DNA of 64,000 nucleotides from Neptunitalea lumnitzerae (lineage in GTDB: Bacteria; Bacteroidota; Bacteroidia; Flavobacteriales; Flavobacteriaceae). Below, one piece after another: positions 8,309 through 19,061 of this stretch. Under the pieces are notes generated by a model. That model did no database searches, was not told where the DNA came from, and was given only the letters and a program-made list of their open reading frames with translations. How positions within the stretch are numbered: the stretch's first letter is position 1; the number at the start of each line of letters is the position of its first letter. Location: the NCBI RefSeq assembly GCF_027924185.1, contig NZ_BRVO01000004.1:124001-188000 (forward strand). The letters are read 5' to 3'. Both the position numbers and the translations under genes were made by a program.

Positions 8309-8681
8309 CAATTAATTCTTTGTAAGCTTCCGGCGTTAATAAATCCTCTACTTCTGAAGCATCAGAAAATTTAATTTTAACCATCCATCCGTTACCATAA
8401 GCATCAGAGTTTACCAATTCTGGTTCTTCCTCAAGAGTTTCATTAAACTCAACAATCTCTCCGCTTATAGGCATAAACAAATCAGATACTGTTTTTACTG
8501 CTTCTACAGTTCCAAAAACTTCTTCTTTATCCAAAGTTTCATCTACTGTATCTACTTCAACGTATACAATATCTCCTAGCTCACTCTGAGCAAAATCAGT
8601 AATACCAACAATAGCAATATCACCTTCTATTTTAACCCATTCATGATCTTTAGAATACTTTAAATCTGCAGGTATGTTCAT
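8301..8681 (-). CDS. gcvH: Glycine cleavage system H protein
   Basis: 126 aa lipoyl-carrier protein that shuttles the aminomethyl group between the P, T and L proteins of glycine cleavage. The lipoylated lysine is Lys63 in the motif [18 protein letters not shown]. Start [15 protein letters not shown] and end [13 protein letters not shown] are typical and the length is standard. None of the other gcv genes is in the window; in this group gcvH is commonly found beside sprA. It sits 67 bases after sprA with a possible promoter between, and overlaps the VanZ-like gene. Confidence 0.97.
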   Translation of the reverse strand: MNIPADLKYSKDHEWVKIEGDIAIVGITDFAQSELGDIVYVEVDTVDETLDKEEVFGTVEAVKTVSDLFMPISGEIVEFNETLEEEPELVNSDAYGNGWMVKIKFSDASEVEDLLTPEAYKELIGA

Positions 8682-8713
8682 TTTTTACCAATTAAATTAA
8701 TCTATTAAAGTGC

Positions 8714-8721
8714 CAAAAATA
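8714..8721 (-). promoter_or_regulatory. Candidate -7 box for gcvH
   Basis: Minus-strand TATTTTTG, an exact TAnnTTTG match, 32 bases before the gcvH ATG. A TTTG lies 23 bases further upstream (8748-8745), slightly beyond the usual spacing. Confidence 0.4.
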
Positions 8722-8748
8722 ACCCTTTATTTTGATTAGAAAAACAAA

Positions 8749-11700
8749 TTAGTTACCAAAATTATACAATATGCTAAAGCCAGATCTAATAGTAGTTTGT
8801 GGGTAAGCCGTTGAAATAGCAAACTGAGAAAACGAATGATCATAATAAAACTGTGCATTTATATTTTTAGTAAGCGCATAATCTGCTGTAAACTTTAAAG
8901 ACCACACAGATTGCCCCGCGGTTACTTCGTTGGTATCTAGGTTCAAATATCTTATTACTGTAATGTTATCACTTAAAGTAACATCTGCCTTTAAGTTAAG
9001 ATCTCCTGAGAAGGTAGTTTTCTTGCCTCCCATATTAGTGGTTAACCTTAAATCTTTAATTCTATACCCAATACCAAAAACATAATCGTTACCCGATAAA
9101 TCAGTTAGTAATTGATTATCTAAACTTAATGAAAGTGAACGGTTTTTTCTAAGCTCAGCTGCCATACTAATCGAATTCTTCATCTCAAAATCTACACGTA
9201 CAAGCGGATTAAACTGATCTACTAAATTCACTGTAGAGTACGCCAATTTACTTTTAAAATCTCCGCCTGCATTGATAGCTTCTGCTGGTTGGTTATCATA
9301 AGTCAATCCGTTCAACCCTGGCTCATAGTCCAAATCGGTTGTAAATTGATTTACGGTGTAACTAGATCTATATCCATGAGAAACTGAAAAACGCGTAAAC
9401 TTCTCTTTAAACCAATCAAATTTCATGAATCCGGTATACTTTAATGTCCATCCCGGAATTGGAATATCTCTAAATGTTCTAAGTTTAATTTTACCAGCAC
9501 TTGTACCACTATAGGCAGATAAAAATGCAGGCAATAATACCTTCTGACTACTTTTACCAAATCCTTCAGGGTACCCATCTTCATCTACACCGTAATTATT
9601 AGGTCCATAGAAATCATCTGCTAAACGTCTTGCTACTATTAATCGGTTCTCTTTAAAATCTTCAAATGCTTGAGAATCTACCTGACCCGCCTTTTCAAAT
9701 GCCGTAGAAATCATATTATTAGAAATACTAAAATTCCCATATCTGTTTTCTATTTGCATATTGTAATCTAGCGTACCATCTGCATCTAAATCTTCTACTG
9801 TAAACGACTCTGCATACGAATCAGAATAAGTTCTGTCTCCCGATAAATTAATTTTCAAATCAGGGATTGGTTCAATTTCAGCAGTAAAGTTCAACGTTTG
9901 TGTATTCACCTGTAAAAACTGCTCATTATACTCATCATACGTAGTTAACCAACCTCTTCTAGCGGCTTCATAACGCACATCTGCCTGACTACCAAAAACA
10001 AACCCTAAAGTAGGTCTGGTAGTACCAATAAACCCAATACTATTGGTATACCCTGGCAATACCGTACCGTTTGTTTCTTGATAACTAAGATTCATACGTT
10101 TCACCATTGTTACCGTGCTTATAAATGCGTCCTTAAAAGCATTTTTCTTCTCCTCAGGATTCTCTTCGCCAGGCGCTTGTGGCGCCCCCGGTCTACCTGC
10201 TCTTATACCACCAGCTCTGGTTGGGGTACGTCTACGCTTTTGCGTTTTTAACCCTAAATAACGGTACAAACGCTCCATATTAAACCCAGTATTAAAGGTA
10301 TGTGTATTAGCGTTCTGCACTACGTTAATATTTTGACCAGATTCTTGCTGTAAAATATCTGATCCACGCTGCCAATCAAAGTCTCCCGTATACTGGTAAC
10401 TACCATTCATAAACTGTAATACCGGAATTTTATTAAACGGAATGGTATAGTTTACTTTCAGTGATTGCGCATGGTGATTTGGCTCCCCTGTATCCCAGTA
10501 ATTACTCCAAATATCTTTAGAAGAATCTACCAATTTATTACCCTCCTCATCATACAAGAAATCTCCATTATCATCTGTTAAATAATAATTCTTAACAATA
10601 TTATTATTAGACGCTGTTAAGTTAAGACTCAACGATTTTGTTAACTGGTGACTAATTGCATATTGCCAATCAAACAAGAAATTTCTAGACTGAATTAAGG
10701 TTGGTGGCAAACTTCCTTCTGTTGCTAAAACATCTCTAAATCGTTGCTGATTAAAAGACCTGTTAATACTAGAGGTAACAGAAACATTCTGCGGCAATAA
10801 ACTCACATTAAAATCTTTTAACCATTGCCAGTACCCACCTGTAAATAACGAATCTGCATTTGCAAAAGGCTCTATATCTAATGGCTGAAAGCTATAAGAA
10901 TATACCGCCTCTGTACGTACCATTTGATTACGATAAAAAGCAATTTCATAATCGCGGTGATTCACTTCTGTATACGACTGGTTAAAGGTTAAGTTCTCTA
11001 CATCATAAAAATGAGGTTTCTGTTCTGCCCCTCTATTTTTTCTAACCCCAATAAAGTTTATACTTTCCTTTTTAGTAAAGTCTTGCGATTGCTGTAGTAT
11101 CTCGTCTTTCTCTGCCTGTGTATCGGCAGCATCAATTCTATCCTGAAGTTTTAAATCTTGATAATATGCATCATACTCAGGGGTTATTAATTCTTCAGAA
11201 TGACTATAATTGAAAGGTATTTGCAAGCCCCAATTTTTTGGTAATAATTGCCCTAGCTGAACATTACTTACCACAGAAAAGCTTTTGGTATCCTCCATAC
11301 TTCTTTCAGTAGGTGTATCTTCTATACCTCCAAAACCTATAGTAGTAACTTGCCCTGTTGCAGACACTGTTGCAAAGTCGGCTAAATTAGCATCAAACTG
11401 ACCTACCGCAGCCCAACCTCCTGAGCTTTCCATTTCAGATAAACGCAATTCATTAAACCAAACCTCACCACATACCGTATTAATATCTGAAGGGTTTTTA
11501 AGACCTACCATCAGCACTTGAATATTACCTAAAGACGGATTTCCTTTTATACCATATCTAAACTCTCCGGTATTATAAGGCACACCCTCCGCTACCATAT
11601 TCAAATCTTCATCATAAAACACCAATTCACTTAAAGAACCATCTGATATTCCTTGCGCTTTCATATCGGTTAATGTTTCCAATACTACCTCCAAGTTATT

Positions 11701-14700
11701 TTCATCTGGCCACACCAATTCCGCCGTAGAAGATCCTGGTGCAGTTACTTGTAATGGCACATCAATTTGATAAAAGTTCTCGGTAAAATCGGTACCAATT
11801 CTAATAAATGCTACCAAATCATTATCATACAACGGCATGTTATTAGCTTCTTCAGCATGTAAGAACATTTTAAGGTTCTTATACTGTCTAAAGTCTACAT
11901 TTACATTTTTATAAACCCCTCTAGAATCTAAAGGCTCTAAACCGCAAACAGTAAAAGATAAAGATTGTTCATTTTGTCTAACAACCGTATTGTTATTATT
12001 CAATTGCTCTCTAATAACCCCCGGAGGCAATACGTAAGGTATTGGCTCTCTGGTTTCATTTTCTTGTATATTAACAGTAGCAACCTCAACAGAAGTTCCA
12101 TCATCAGCAGGATCATCTTCGTTCGTTTCAAGTGTATTACTGTAGGTTCTCCAATCTCCTCTAACTAAATCTAAGGTACCAAAACGTAACACTACGTTAT
12201 TATTAAAACCAGTTAAGAACATACGCAAGTGCGTAATAGAAGTAAAATCTTCAATACCTCCAATAGAACTAGTTGGGGTATCTAACGGAATTTTATACTG
12301 AATCCAACGAACTGTATACGAATTACTATTAGGCGTTTCCACTTGCACCTCTCTAATATCGGTTACATATTGGTCGTTTACTGTTAAGTTAGGCCTTACA
12401 GGTACACGGTACTCAAAATAACTATTAACCGTGTTCATAGTAAAATCGCGGTTTACATCTTCTACATCTGGTAAGGTAGTAGACCCTTGGTTATCTCCCG
12501 TACTTACCGGTGAATTTCCTTGCGACCCATTATATCTATAATAACGTTGTTGAATACCTCCATCTGCATTCAAATAATACTGGTAGTTATCCTGCGCCGG
12601 GTCATCTGGGTTTAATGCTGCGTTGTTAGGATAATACCCTGCTTCTTCTGCATCTGTTAAACCATCAAAACCAACATCTTGCGCCGTTCTTGCTCCTTCA
12701 TCGTCATCAAAAGCATATACTAACGAGGTAGTTTGTGGTACTTTACCCCAACTAGTAGTAGTTTCTAAACCATCATTTAAACCATTCTCGTATTGCTTTC
12801 TACCATCTTTTAAAACATCCTCAGAAATTTGCCCCATGTTAAATACTAGCTCTCCATCTTCACCAGACAATACACCATCTTGGTAATATGGGTCTAACAC
12901 CCAAAACTGAATAAACTCTACGTTTGACTGTTCAAAATTAGTAGTAGAAACCGGACGTATAATACCTCCAAACTTATCGTCTGCATTTACAGTTGAAAAC
13001 GTTGGGTTATCATTATAAGCTCCTTTTACTTGTGGGTAGTATGCTAAATCTAGCGTAGCCTGTACAGTAGTTTGTCCTTGAGAAACATCTTGTTCAGGAA
13101 AAATCTCATCTATATATACCCTACGCGTAGAATTTAATGAAAGATCATCGTTTGTAATTCCGGTAGGACGCTGATTGGTATAGAAAATAGGATCAATAGT
13201 ATACCAGTTTAACTTAGCTCTTTTATACCCTGCGGCAATATCATCATTATTTAACTCACCTCCATAATTTACAGGCGGACTGGCTAACGACCAAGATAAA
13301 GCTCCACTAATATCTATTGCAGTTTGTGCTCCTTCAAAATCATCAATATAAGCTGTAGTTTCTCCTTCAAAATCAGCATTTTTGTTAGTTCCTGCTTTTA
13401 AATAAGCAAACTCACCACGAACCGAAATTCTAGAAGGCACATCTGTGTCTACATTCGGCAACTTATTTACCAACCTAGTTAAAAACGGAACCTCTGTAGC
13501 ATACGTAGCATTTAACCCATAAATGGTATTATTTACAGATTCTTGCCCGTAATTTGTTTTTTGTGTTAAAGGTCTTTCAGACATATTAATTAAGGTACCC
13601 CCAATAATAAAGTCGTCATTAAACTTATGCTCCACATTAACCCCTGAAAAACGTCTTGTTTGCTGCCCAAATAAAGAGTTATTCTCTACCGTAGCATTAA
13701 TAGTAGCATTAGAAGCTTCTAAGGTAGGGTCTAATATTTGCACCGTACCGGCCTGATAGTTTACCGTATAGTCAATACCCTCTGTTAACGTTCTACCATC
13801 TGCTGTAACAGTAACAGACCCTCTAGGCACATTATACGCCCCAAGTTGAATATCAGAAGAACCACCCTCAGACTTATATCTACCTTTTAATACAAACTTA
13901 TTCTTCTCTGCATCTTCAGTTGCATTAGCCTTTGTTTTCTTATACATTTCCCTAAACACGTACTTCTCTTGGTTAGGGTTTAAACTAGTCTCGTAACTTA
14001 CATCATCATCATAATAAATACCTCCACCTAAAAGATCATATAAATACTCTCCAAAAGGCTCTACTTTGGTAAATATTATTTTTCCTTTTTGCTGATCAAT
14101 GGTCAATCCATCATAAAAATCGAAGAAACCATCACCACCGGTTTGCACATCGCCATAAACATTTAAGCGGTCTACCCCAAAAACGTTTAGTAACGATCTT
14201 TGTTCTAGCCCAGCTGGCCATGTAGTATCATCTACTGAAGAAATATAGTTTACAGAAGAAGGATCTGTATATAAAATACTCATTCTAAAATCGTCTGGAG
14301 AAATATTGTATGCCCCTGTAGAATACACGTTCTTCATCATAATATCCCAGATAGGATCTTTTACTCTGGTAATATTACTCTTTAACATTTTTACCACCAA
14401 TGCATTATTGGTTACCACTATATTCCCATCGGTATCTGTTTGAGAATCGGTAGCACTTACCCCATCACTTGCAAATTCACCTACCTGATACACTTGCCCT
14501 TGGTAAGTATACTGGAAAGCTACAGCTAACACCTCATCATTAGACAAAGATTGACTTAAGGAAATATATCCTAACTGCTGATTAAATGTATAATCTTGAT
14601 TTCTAACTAACTTTTGAGCACTCTCTAAAATACCATAATCTAGCCCTTGAGACACATAGGGTTGTAAAGCCCCAAAACCATTAGAAGCCGTTGCCGTTTC

Positions 14701-15945
14701 TCTAACCGCATTGGTTAACACAGAAGAACCTCCTATTTGAGTAGGGTCATAATCATTCGCGTTGTTACGCGGTAAAGCATTAGGCCCTGTTGAATTGGTA
14801 TTAAAGAATCCTGAATACGGATAGTTTTGACGCTCAAAACGGGTATTATCATCATCAGACTGATATTCACCTAAATCCTGAATAGCTACTATGTTTCTAA
14901 CATTATCAGTAGACTGTCCGCGGTTAGTTACCCAAACCTCAATATTTGTAATTTGAATTCCCCCTCGTATAAAAGGATATAATTCTGCATTGTAGTCATA
15001 TACATCTCGAAAGTACTGAGCTAAGAAAAAGTGCTTATTAGCTTCATACTCTAAGGCTCTTAACTCAAACTCATTAATAGTACCACCACCTTGAGAGGTA
15101 ACACTTTTAGTTTCTGAGCGCTGTTCAGAAAACACCCCTGTAATAGTAGTACCTCCAAATTGAAGTTGTGTTTTAACCCCAAATAAACTTTGCGCACCAG
15201 AAATTAACTGGTTACTTAAAGGCATACTAACATTACCTACTTCTATACTACGTATAATAGCATCTTCATTAGGTGTATACTCTAGCTTAATAAGATTCTG
15301 AAAATCAAAGGTAGCCTCGGTATCGTAATTTGCATTTACATTTAAGTTTTCACCTACTTTACCTTGTAGTGCTACTCTAATCTGTTGATCAAAATCAAAA
15401 CTTAGCGAACTTCTGTTTCTTGGTGAAACCGAAGGATTATCTGTTTTTTGGTAACGGATACCCAAATTGATACCCACACTACCCTGAGGCACTACTGTAA
15501 TTGTATTACCACCAAATATAGATTCAAAAAAACTATTATTTACGTAAAAACTAGGAAGTAAATTTTTCTGTGCTTCTTCTCCGTCTTGGGTTTTACCATC
15601 AACAGCACTAATTTTTTCTTTAAAATAATCACGCATACTCTCCTGCAATACCAAATCTTGATACTGCTCAGGTGTTAACACTACTGGGTATGACACATTA
15701 TAATCTCCTACAGTTTGGTTATAAATATACATATTCAACGTTGGGTTGTATGTATATTTACCAACTACACTCCCAGGGTCTGGGAGTTCAATTTCTCCGG
15801 TTGCATAACCCACCGATGTATTATTTCCATCATCATCTTGGGCATATAGGGTTCCGCTAACACAAAACAATAAGACCCAAAAAGTAATTTTAAAATAGTT
15901 GCGCGACACTAAGTTAGTTAAATGGTTAGTATAGTTGTTAGTCAT
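8749..15945 (-). CDS. sprA: SprA, type IX secretion outer-membrane translocon
   Basis: 2398 aa, almost the same length as the SprA of gliding flavobacteria. A signal peptide ends at GTLYAQ (residue 36). The rest is a giant outer-membrane barrel rich in Tyr, Asn and Asp with many alternating strands, for example the repeated YTVNYQAGTVQIL and RFGTLDLVRGDWR types, ending in a strand with a terminal aromatic (ILYNFGN). SprA is the 36-strand channel through which type IX secretion substrates and gliding adhesins cross the outer membrane. Its ATG overlaps the ruvA stop by one base, so the two are co-translated. No frameshift or internal stop is seen. The identification is supported by length, sequence character and the ruvA-sprA-gcvH order. 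Confidence 0.97.
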   Translation of the reverse strand: MTNNYTNHLTNLVSRNYFKITFWVLLFCVSGTLYAQDDDGNNTSVGYATGEIELPDPGSVVGKYTYNPTLNMYIYNQTVGDYNVSYPVVLTPEQYQDLVLQESMRDYFKEKISAVDGKTQDGEEAQKNLLPSFYVNNSFFESIFGGNTITVVPQGSVGINLGIRYQKTDNPSVSPRNRSSLSFDFDQQIRVALQGKVGENLNVNANYDTEATFDFQNLIKLEYTPNEDAIIRSIEVGNVSMPLSNQLISGAQSLFGVKTQLQFGGTTITGVFSEQRSETKSVTSQGGGTINEFELRALEYEANKHFFLAQYFRDVYDYNAELYPFIRGGIQITNIEVWVTNRGQSTDNVRNIVAIQDLGEYQSDDDNTRFERQNYPYSGFFNTNSTGPNALPRNNANDYDPTQIGGSSVLTNAVRETATASNGFGALQPYVSQGLDYGILESAQKLVRNQDYTFNQQLGYISLSQSLSNDEVLAVAFQYTYQGQVYQVGEFASDGVSATDSQTDTDGNIVVTNNALVVKMLKSNITRVKDPIWDIMMKNVYSTGAYNISPDDFRMSILYTDPSSVNYISSVDDTTWPAGLEQRSLLNVFGVDRLNVYGDVQTGGDGFFDFYDGLTIDQQKGKIIFTKVEPFGEYLYDLLGGGIYYDDDVSYETSLNPNQEKYVFREMYKKTKANATEDAEKNKFVLKGRYKSEGGSSDIQLGAYNVPRGSVTVTADGRTLTEGIDYTVNYQAGTVQILDPTLEASNATINATVENNSLFGQQTRRFSGVNVEHKFNDDFIIGGTLINMSERPLTQKTNYGQESVNNTIYGLNATYATEVPFLTRLVNKLPNVDTDVPSRISVRGEFAYLKAGTNKNADFEGETTAYIDDFEGAQTAIDISGALSWSLASPPVNYGGELNNDDIAAGYKRAKLNWYTIDPIFYTNQRPTGITNDDLSLNSTRRVYIDEIFPEQDVSQGQTTVQATLDLAYYPQVKGAYNDNPTFSTVNADDKFGGIIRPVSTTNFEQSNVEFIQFWVLDPYYQDGVLSGEDGELVFNMGQISEDVLKDGRKQYENGLNDGLETTTSWGKVPQTTSLVYAFDDDEGARTAQDVGFDGLTDAEEAGYYPNNAALNPDDPAQDNYQYYLNADGGIQQRYYRYNGSQGNSPVSTGDNQGSTTLPDVEDVNRDFTMNTVNSYFEYRVPVRPNLTVNDQYVTDIREVQVETPNSNSYTVRWIQYKIPLDTPTSSIGGIEDFTSITHLRMFLTGFNNNVVLRFGTLDLVRGDWRTYSNTLETNEDDPADDGTSVEVATVNIQENETREPIPYVLPPGVIREQLNNNNTVVRQNEQSLSFTVCGLEPLDSRGVYKNVNVDFRQYKNLKMFLHAEEANNMPLYDNDLVAFIRIGTDFTENFYQIDVPLQVTAPGSSTAELVWPDENNLEVVLETLTDMKAQGISDGSLSELVFYDEDLNMVAEGVPYNTGEFRYGIKGNPSLGNIQVLMVGLKNPSDINTVCGEVWFNELRLSEMESSGGWAAVGQFDANLADFATVSATGQVTTIGFGGIEDTPTERSMEDTKSFSVVSNVQLGQLLPKNWGLQIPFNYSHSEELITPEYDAYYQDLKLQDRIDAADTQAEKDEILQQSQDFTKKESINFIGVRKNRGAEQKPHFYDVENLTFNQSYTEVNHRDYEIAFYRNQMVRTEAVYSYSFQPLDIEPFANADSLFTGGYWQWLKDFNVSLLPQNVSVTSSINRSFNQQRFRDVLATEGSLPPTLIQSRNFLFDWQYAISHQLTKSLSLNLTASNNNIVKNYYLTDDNGDFLYDEEGNKLVDSSKDIWSNYWDTGEPNHHAQSLKVNYTIPFNKIPVLQFMNGSYQYTGDFDWQRGSDILQQESGQNINVVQNANTHTFNTGFNMERLYRYLGLKTQKRRRTPTRAGGIRAGRPGAPQAPGEENPEEKKNAFKDAFISTVTMVKRMNLSYQETNGTVLPGYTNSIGFIGTTRPTLGFVFGSQADVRYEAARRGWLTTYDEYNEQFLQVNTQTLNFTAEIEPIPDLKINLSGDRTYSDSYAESFTVEDLDADGTLDYNMQIENRYGNFSISNNMISTAFEKAGQVDSQAFEDFKENRLIVARRLADDFYGPNNYGVDEDGYPEGFGKSSQKVLLPAFLSAYSGTSAGKIKLRTFRDIPIPGWTLKYTGFMKFDWFKEKFTRFSVSHGYRSSYTVNQFTTDLDYEPGLNGLTYDNQPAEAINAGGDFKSKLAYSTVNLVDQFNPLVRVDFEMKNSISMAAELRKNRSLSLSLDNQLLTDLSGNDYVFGIGYRIKDLRLTTNMGGKKTTFSGDLNLKADVTLSDNITVIRYLNLDTNEVTAGQSVWSLKFTADYALTKNINAQFYYDHSFSQFAISTAYPQTTIRSGFSILYNFGN

Positions 15946-16526
15946 TATAATCTTTTAAGTGCTTCTTTAATAATTGCTTCAACACTTAGTTCTGAGTTCT
16001 CTGATACAATTCTCTGGACCACTTTCTCAGCTTGCTTTCTTAAAAAACCAAGAACCTCTAATGCAGATAACGCCTCATCTTTATTGGTATTGCCCATTGA
16101 AATGTTAATATCTTCAATTTCACCAATTTTAAGTACCTTGTCTTTTAAATCTAGTATTACACGTTGGGCTGTTTTGGCTCCTATTCCTTTTACAGATTGA
16201 ATAGCAGAAACATTGCCTGTTGCAATAGCTGTAGACACTTCTTTAGGTGTTAAAGAGGAGAGCATGGTTCTGGCAATTCCAGGACCAATACCCGATACAG
16301 AAATGAGTAGTCTGAAAATTTCACGTTCTACTTTGGTGTAAAAACCATATAACGTGTGTCCATCTTCTTTAATTTGGAGATGTGTAAATAATTTTAACTG
16401 TTCTCCTTCCCCTATACTAGAATAGGTATTTAGGGATATATTAATAAAATATCCAACCCCGTGGCAGTCTATGACCACATAGGTTGGATTTTTTTCGGTT
16501 AACTTTCCGTTTATATGAGTTATCAT
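15945..16526 (-). CDS. ruvA: Holliday junction branch migration protein RuvA
   Basis: 193 aa subunit that binds four-way junctions and loads the RuvB motor. N-terminal OB-fold begins MITHINGKL; two helix-hairpin-helix motifs are visible (SGIGPGIARTMLSSL and KGIGAKTAQRVILDL), followed by a flexible linker and the C-terminal RuvB-binding three-helix domain (DEALSALEVLGF). The stop codon shares a base with the sprA start. RuvB is coded 5 kb upstream in a separate operon rather than next to ruvA. Confidence 0.97.
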   Translation of the reverse strand: MITHINGKLTEKNPTYVVIDCHGVGYFINISLNTYSSIGEGEQLKLFTHLQIKEDGHTLYGFYTKVEREIFRLLISVSGIGPGIARTMLSSLTPKEVSTAIATGNVSAIQSVKGIGAKTAQRVILDLKDKVLKIGEIEDINISMGNTNKDEALSALEVLGFLRKQAEKVVQRIVSENSELSVEAIIKEALKRL

Positions 16527-16549
16527 CGTTAGATCAAAATGCTGAACCC

Positions 16550-16557
16550 CAAATGTA
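16550..16557 (-). promoter_or_regulatory. Candidate -7 box for ruvA-sprA
   Basis: Minus-strand TACATTTG fits TAnnTTTG and lies 23 bases before the ruvA ATG in the 78-base maeB-ruvA spacer. A TTTG at 16574-16571 is only 13 bases upstream, too close for a standard -33 element, so support is partial. Confidence 0.35.
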
Positions 16558-16604
16558 ATAAAATTATTTACAAAGCTTTTGAACTTTACATCAAGAGCAC
16601 ATTT

Positions 16605-18893
16605 TTACTTTGAAGCGAATGCCTTTTCTTTTTCCTGCGCATCTACCACAGCAATAGCAGCCATATTTACCATTTCATTTACGCTTGCCCCCAACTGAAA
16701 TATGTGCACCGGTTTATTTAACCCTATGAGCATTGGCCCTATAGATTCTGCACCGTTTAACTCTTTCATTACCTTATAGGTAATATTGGCAGCATCTAAA
16801 TTTGGAAAAATAAACGTATTCACTTTTTTACCTGCCAGTTTAGAAAAAGGAAACTTGTCTTGCATCATTTTTTGGTTCAATGCAAAATCTGACTGCACTT
16901 CCCCGTCTATAATTAAATCAGGGAAATTATTATGCAAATCTGCTACTGCTTTATTTAGCTTGTCTGCAGATTCGTTATGAGAAGAACCAAAGTTAGAATA
17001 AGACAACATAGCCATTACAGGTTCTAAGCCAAACATTTTCACTACACGAGACGTCATCACTGCAATTTGCACCAACTCTTCTGCATTTGGGTTAATATTA
17101 ATAGCTGTATCTGCTAAAAACATCGGACCTCTATCAGTAAGCATTAGGTTTGCTGCAGCAACAATATGATCTCCTTTCGCCTTTCCTATCAATTCCAATA
17201 CAGGTTTTACTACTGAAGGATAACTTCTTGAATACCCTGTAACCATAGCATCAGCATCGCCTTCATTTACCATGAGCGAAGAAAAGTATATACGCTCTCT
17301 CATTCTTCGTCTAGCTTCATACAAGGTTATCCCCTTACGTTTTCTAGACTCCCAGAATTTCTGTGCATATTTTTCTATTAAATCTAATCGGTCATCGGTT
17401 TTAGGGTCAATAATTTCAACATCAGCATCAAACTCCAATTCTGCCATCAATTCTAAAATTCTATTCTTATCTCCTAGTAGAATTGGTACTCCAATACCTT
17501 CATCATTTACAATTTGAGCTGCTTTTAATACATCTAAATGATCCGCTTCTCCAAAAACAATCTTTTTAGGATTTGCTTTAGCTCTGTTATGAAGCATACG
17601 CACAAGCTTATGATCGTTCCCTAAACGCTCTAACAACTCCTCTTCATATTTCTCCCAATCGGTAATTTCATCGGTTGCCACACCACTTTCCATTGCAGCT
17701 TTTGCTACTGCTGGTGGTATTTTAGCAATTAACCTAGGATCAAAAGGTTTAGGAATAATATAATCTCTACTAAAAGTCATACGGGTTTCTCCGTAGGCTA
17801 TATTCACTTGTTCAGGCACTGGTTCTTTAGCCAATTCAGCCAAGGCTTTTACAGCTGCCATTTTCATTTCCTCATTAATTTTAGTAGCCTTTACATCTAA
17901 AGCGCCTCTAAAAATAAAAGGGAAACCTAATACGTTATTCACCTGATTAGGATGATCAGATCTTCCCGTAGCCATAATAATATCTTTACGCGTAGCTACT
18001 GCTAAATCATAATCAATTTCAGGATTAGGGTTTGCCATAGCAAACACAATAGGATTCTCCACCATAGACGTTAGCATTTCAGGAGAAACAATATCGGCTA
18101 CAGATAAACCAATAAACACATCGGCATCTACCATAGCTTCCTCTAGCGTATCTATTTTTCTATCGGTAGCAAATTCTAATTTTTCAGCAGTAAGGTTTTC
18201 ACGGTCTTTACGAATAACCCCTTTACTATCTAACATTACAATATTATCTCCATTAGCTCCAAACGCCTTATACAAACGTGTACAAGACACAGCAGCAGCC
18301 CCTGCTCCACTTATAACAATCTTTATCTCTTCCATTTTCTTCCCTGCAATCTCAACCGCATTTAACAAGGCTGCTGCCGAAATAATTGCAGTACCATGTT
18401 GGTCGTCATGCATTACAGGAATATCTAACTCTTCTTTTAACCTTCTTTCTATTTCAAAAGCTTCAGGAGCTTTAATGTCTTCTAGGTTAATTCCTCCAAA
18501 AGTAGGCGCTATCGTTTTAACGGTTTCAACAAACTTATCTACATCTTTTGTATCTAGCTCTATATCTATTCCGTCTATATCAGCAAAAATTTTAAAAAGT
18601 AATCCTTTACCCTCCATTACTGGCTTAGCAGCCTCCGGACCAATATCACCAAGACCTAGCACTGCTGTTCCGTTAGAAATAACAGCTACTAAATTACCCT
18701 TAGCAGTATACTTGTATACATTTTTGGTATCCTTATGAATTTCAAGACACGGTTCTGCTACTCCTGGTGAGTATGCCAAAGAAAGGTCTCTTTGTGTAGT
18801 ATATGGTTTGGTTGGTACTATTTTTATTTTTCCTGGCTGTGGTTTTGCGTGGTAAACCAAAGCTTCTCTTCTCCTACTTTGTTTTTTTGTCAT
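16605..18893 (-). CDS. maeB: NADP-dependent malic enzyme with phosphotransacetylase-like domain
   Basis: 762 aa two-domain protein. The N-terminal malic enzyme part (to about 420) oxidatively decarboxylates malate to pyruvate; visible marks are SPGVAEPC, MEGKGLLFK, HDDQHGTA and the nucleotide-binding GAGAAAVSC. The C-terminal part resembles phosphate acetyltransferase (MVTGYSRSYPSVV, NLDAANITYK) and in MaeB enzymes is thought to be regulatory rather than catalytic. I chose the ATG at 18893; an upstream TTG at 18920 overlaps a -7 box. With pckA 4 kb away it gives the cell two routes out of C4 acids toward gluconeogenesis. Confidence 0.95.
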   Translation of the reverse strand: MTKKQSRRREALVYHAKPQPGKIKIVPTKPYTTQRDLSLAYSPGVAEPCLEIHKDTKNVYKYTAKGNLVAVISNGTAVLGLGDIGPEAAKPVMEGKGLLFKIFADIDGIDIELDTKDVDKFVETVKTIAPTFGGINLEDIKAPEAFEIERRLKEELDIPVMHDDQHGTAIISAAALLNAVEIAGKKMEEIKIVISGAGAAAVSCTRLYKAFGANGDNIVMLDSKGVIRKDRENLTAEKLEFATDRKIDTLEEAMVDADVFIGLSVADIVSPEMLTSMVENPIVFAMANPNPEIDYDLAVATRKDIIMATGRSDHPNQVNNVLGFPFIFRGALDVKATKINEEMKMAAVKALAELAKEPVPEQVNIAYGETRMTFSRDYIIPKPFDPRLIAKIPPAVAKAAMESGVATDEITDWEKYEEELLERLGNDHKLVRMLHNRAKANPKKIVFGEADHLDVLKAAQIVNDEGIGVPILLGDKNRILELMAELEFDADVEIIDPKTDDRLDLIEKYAQKFWESRKRKGITLYEARRRMRERIYFSSLMVNEGDADAMVTGYSRSYPSVVKPVLELIGKAKGDHIVAAANLMLTDRGPMFLADTAININPNAEELVQIAVMTSRVVKMFGLEPVMAMLSYSNFGSSHNESADKLNKAVADLHNNFPDLIIDGEVQSDFALNQKMMQDKFPFSKLAGKKVNTFIFPNLDAANITYKVMKELNGAESIGPMLIGLNKPVHIFQLGASVNEMVNMAAIAVVDAQEKEKAFASK

Positions 18894-18917
18894 ATTATAT
18901 TTTTTAAGCAAGCCTAA

Positions 18918-18925
18918 CAAATATA
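18918..18925 (-). promoter_or_regulatory. Candidate -7 box for maeB
   Basis: Minus-strand TATATTTG is an exact TAnnTTTG match 24 bases before the ATG at 18893. No clear -33 TTG is seen. Confidence 0.4.
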
Positions 18926-19028
18926 CAAGTATTGGTAAAAAAAGTCTTATAAATTTTACAAATGAACAATACTTTAACCCTTAATTTGACAAATATCATA
19001 TTAACACAATCGAAATTGTAAGAAAATG

Positions 19029-19048
19029 AAAAAATCAGATTACATCTG
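19029..19048 (-). terminator. Weak terminator after queG
   Basis: Minus-strand stem CAGAT/ATCTG with a three-base loop and a run of six T soon after. The stem is only five base pairs, so this is tentative. Confidence 0.35.
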
Positions 19049-19061
19049 TAAACAAATAGTT

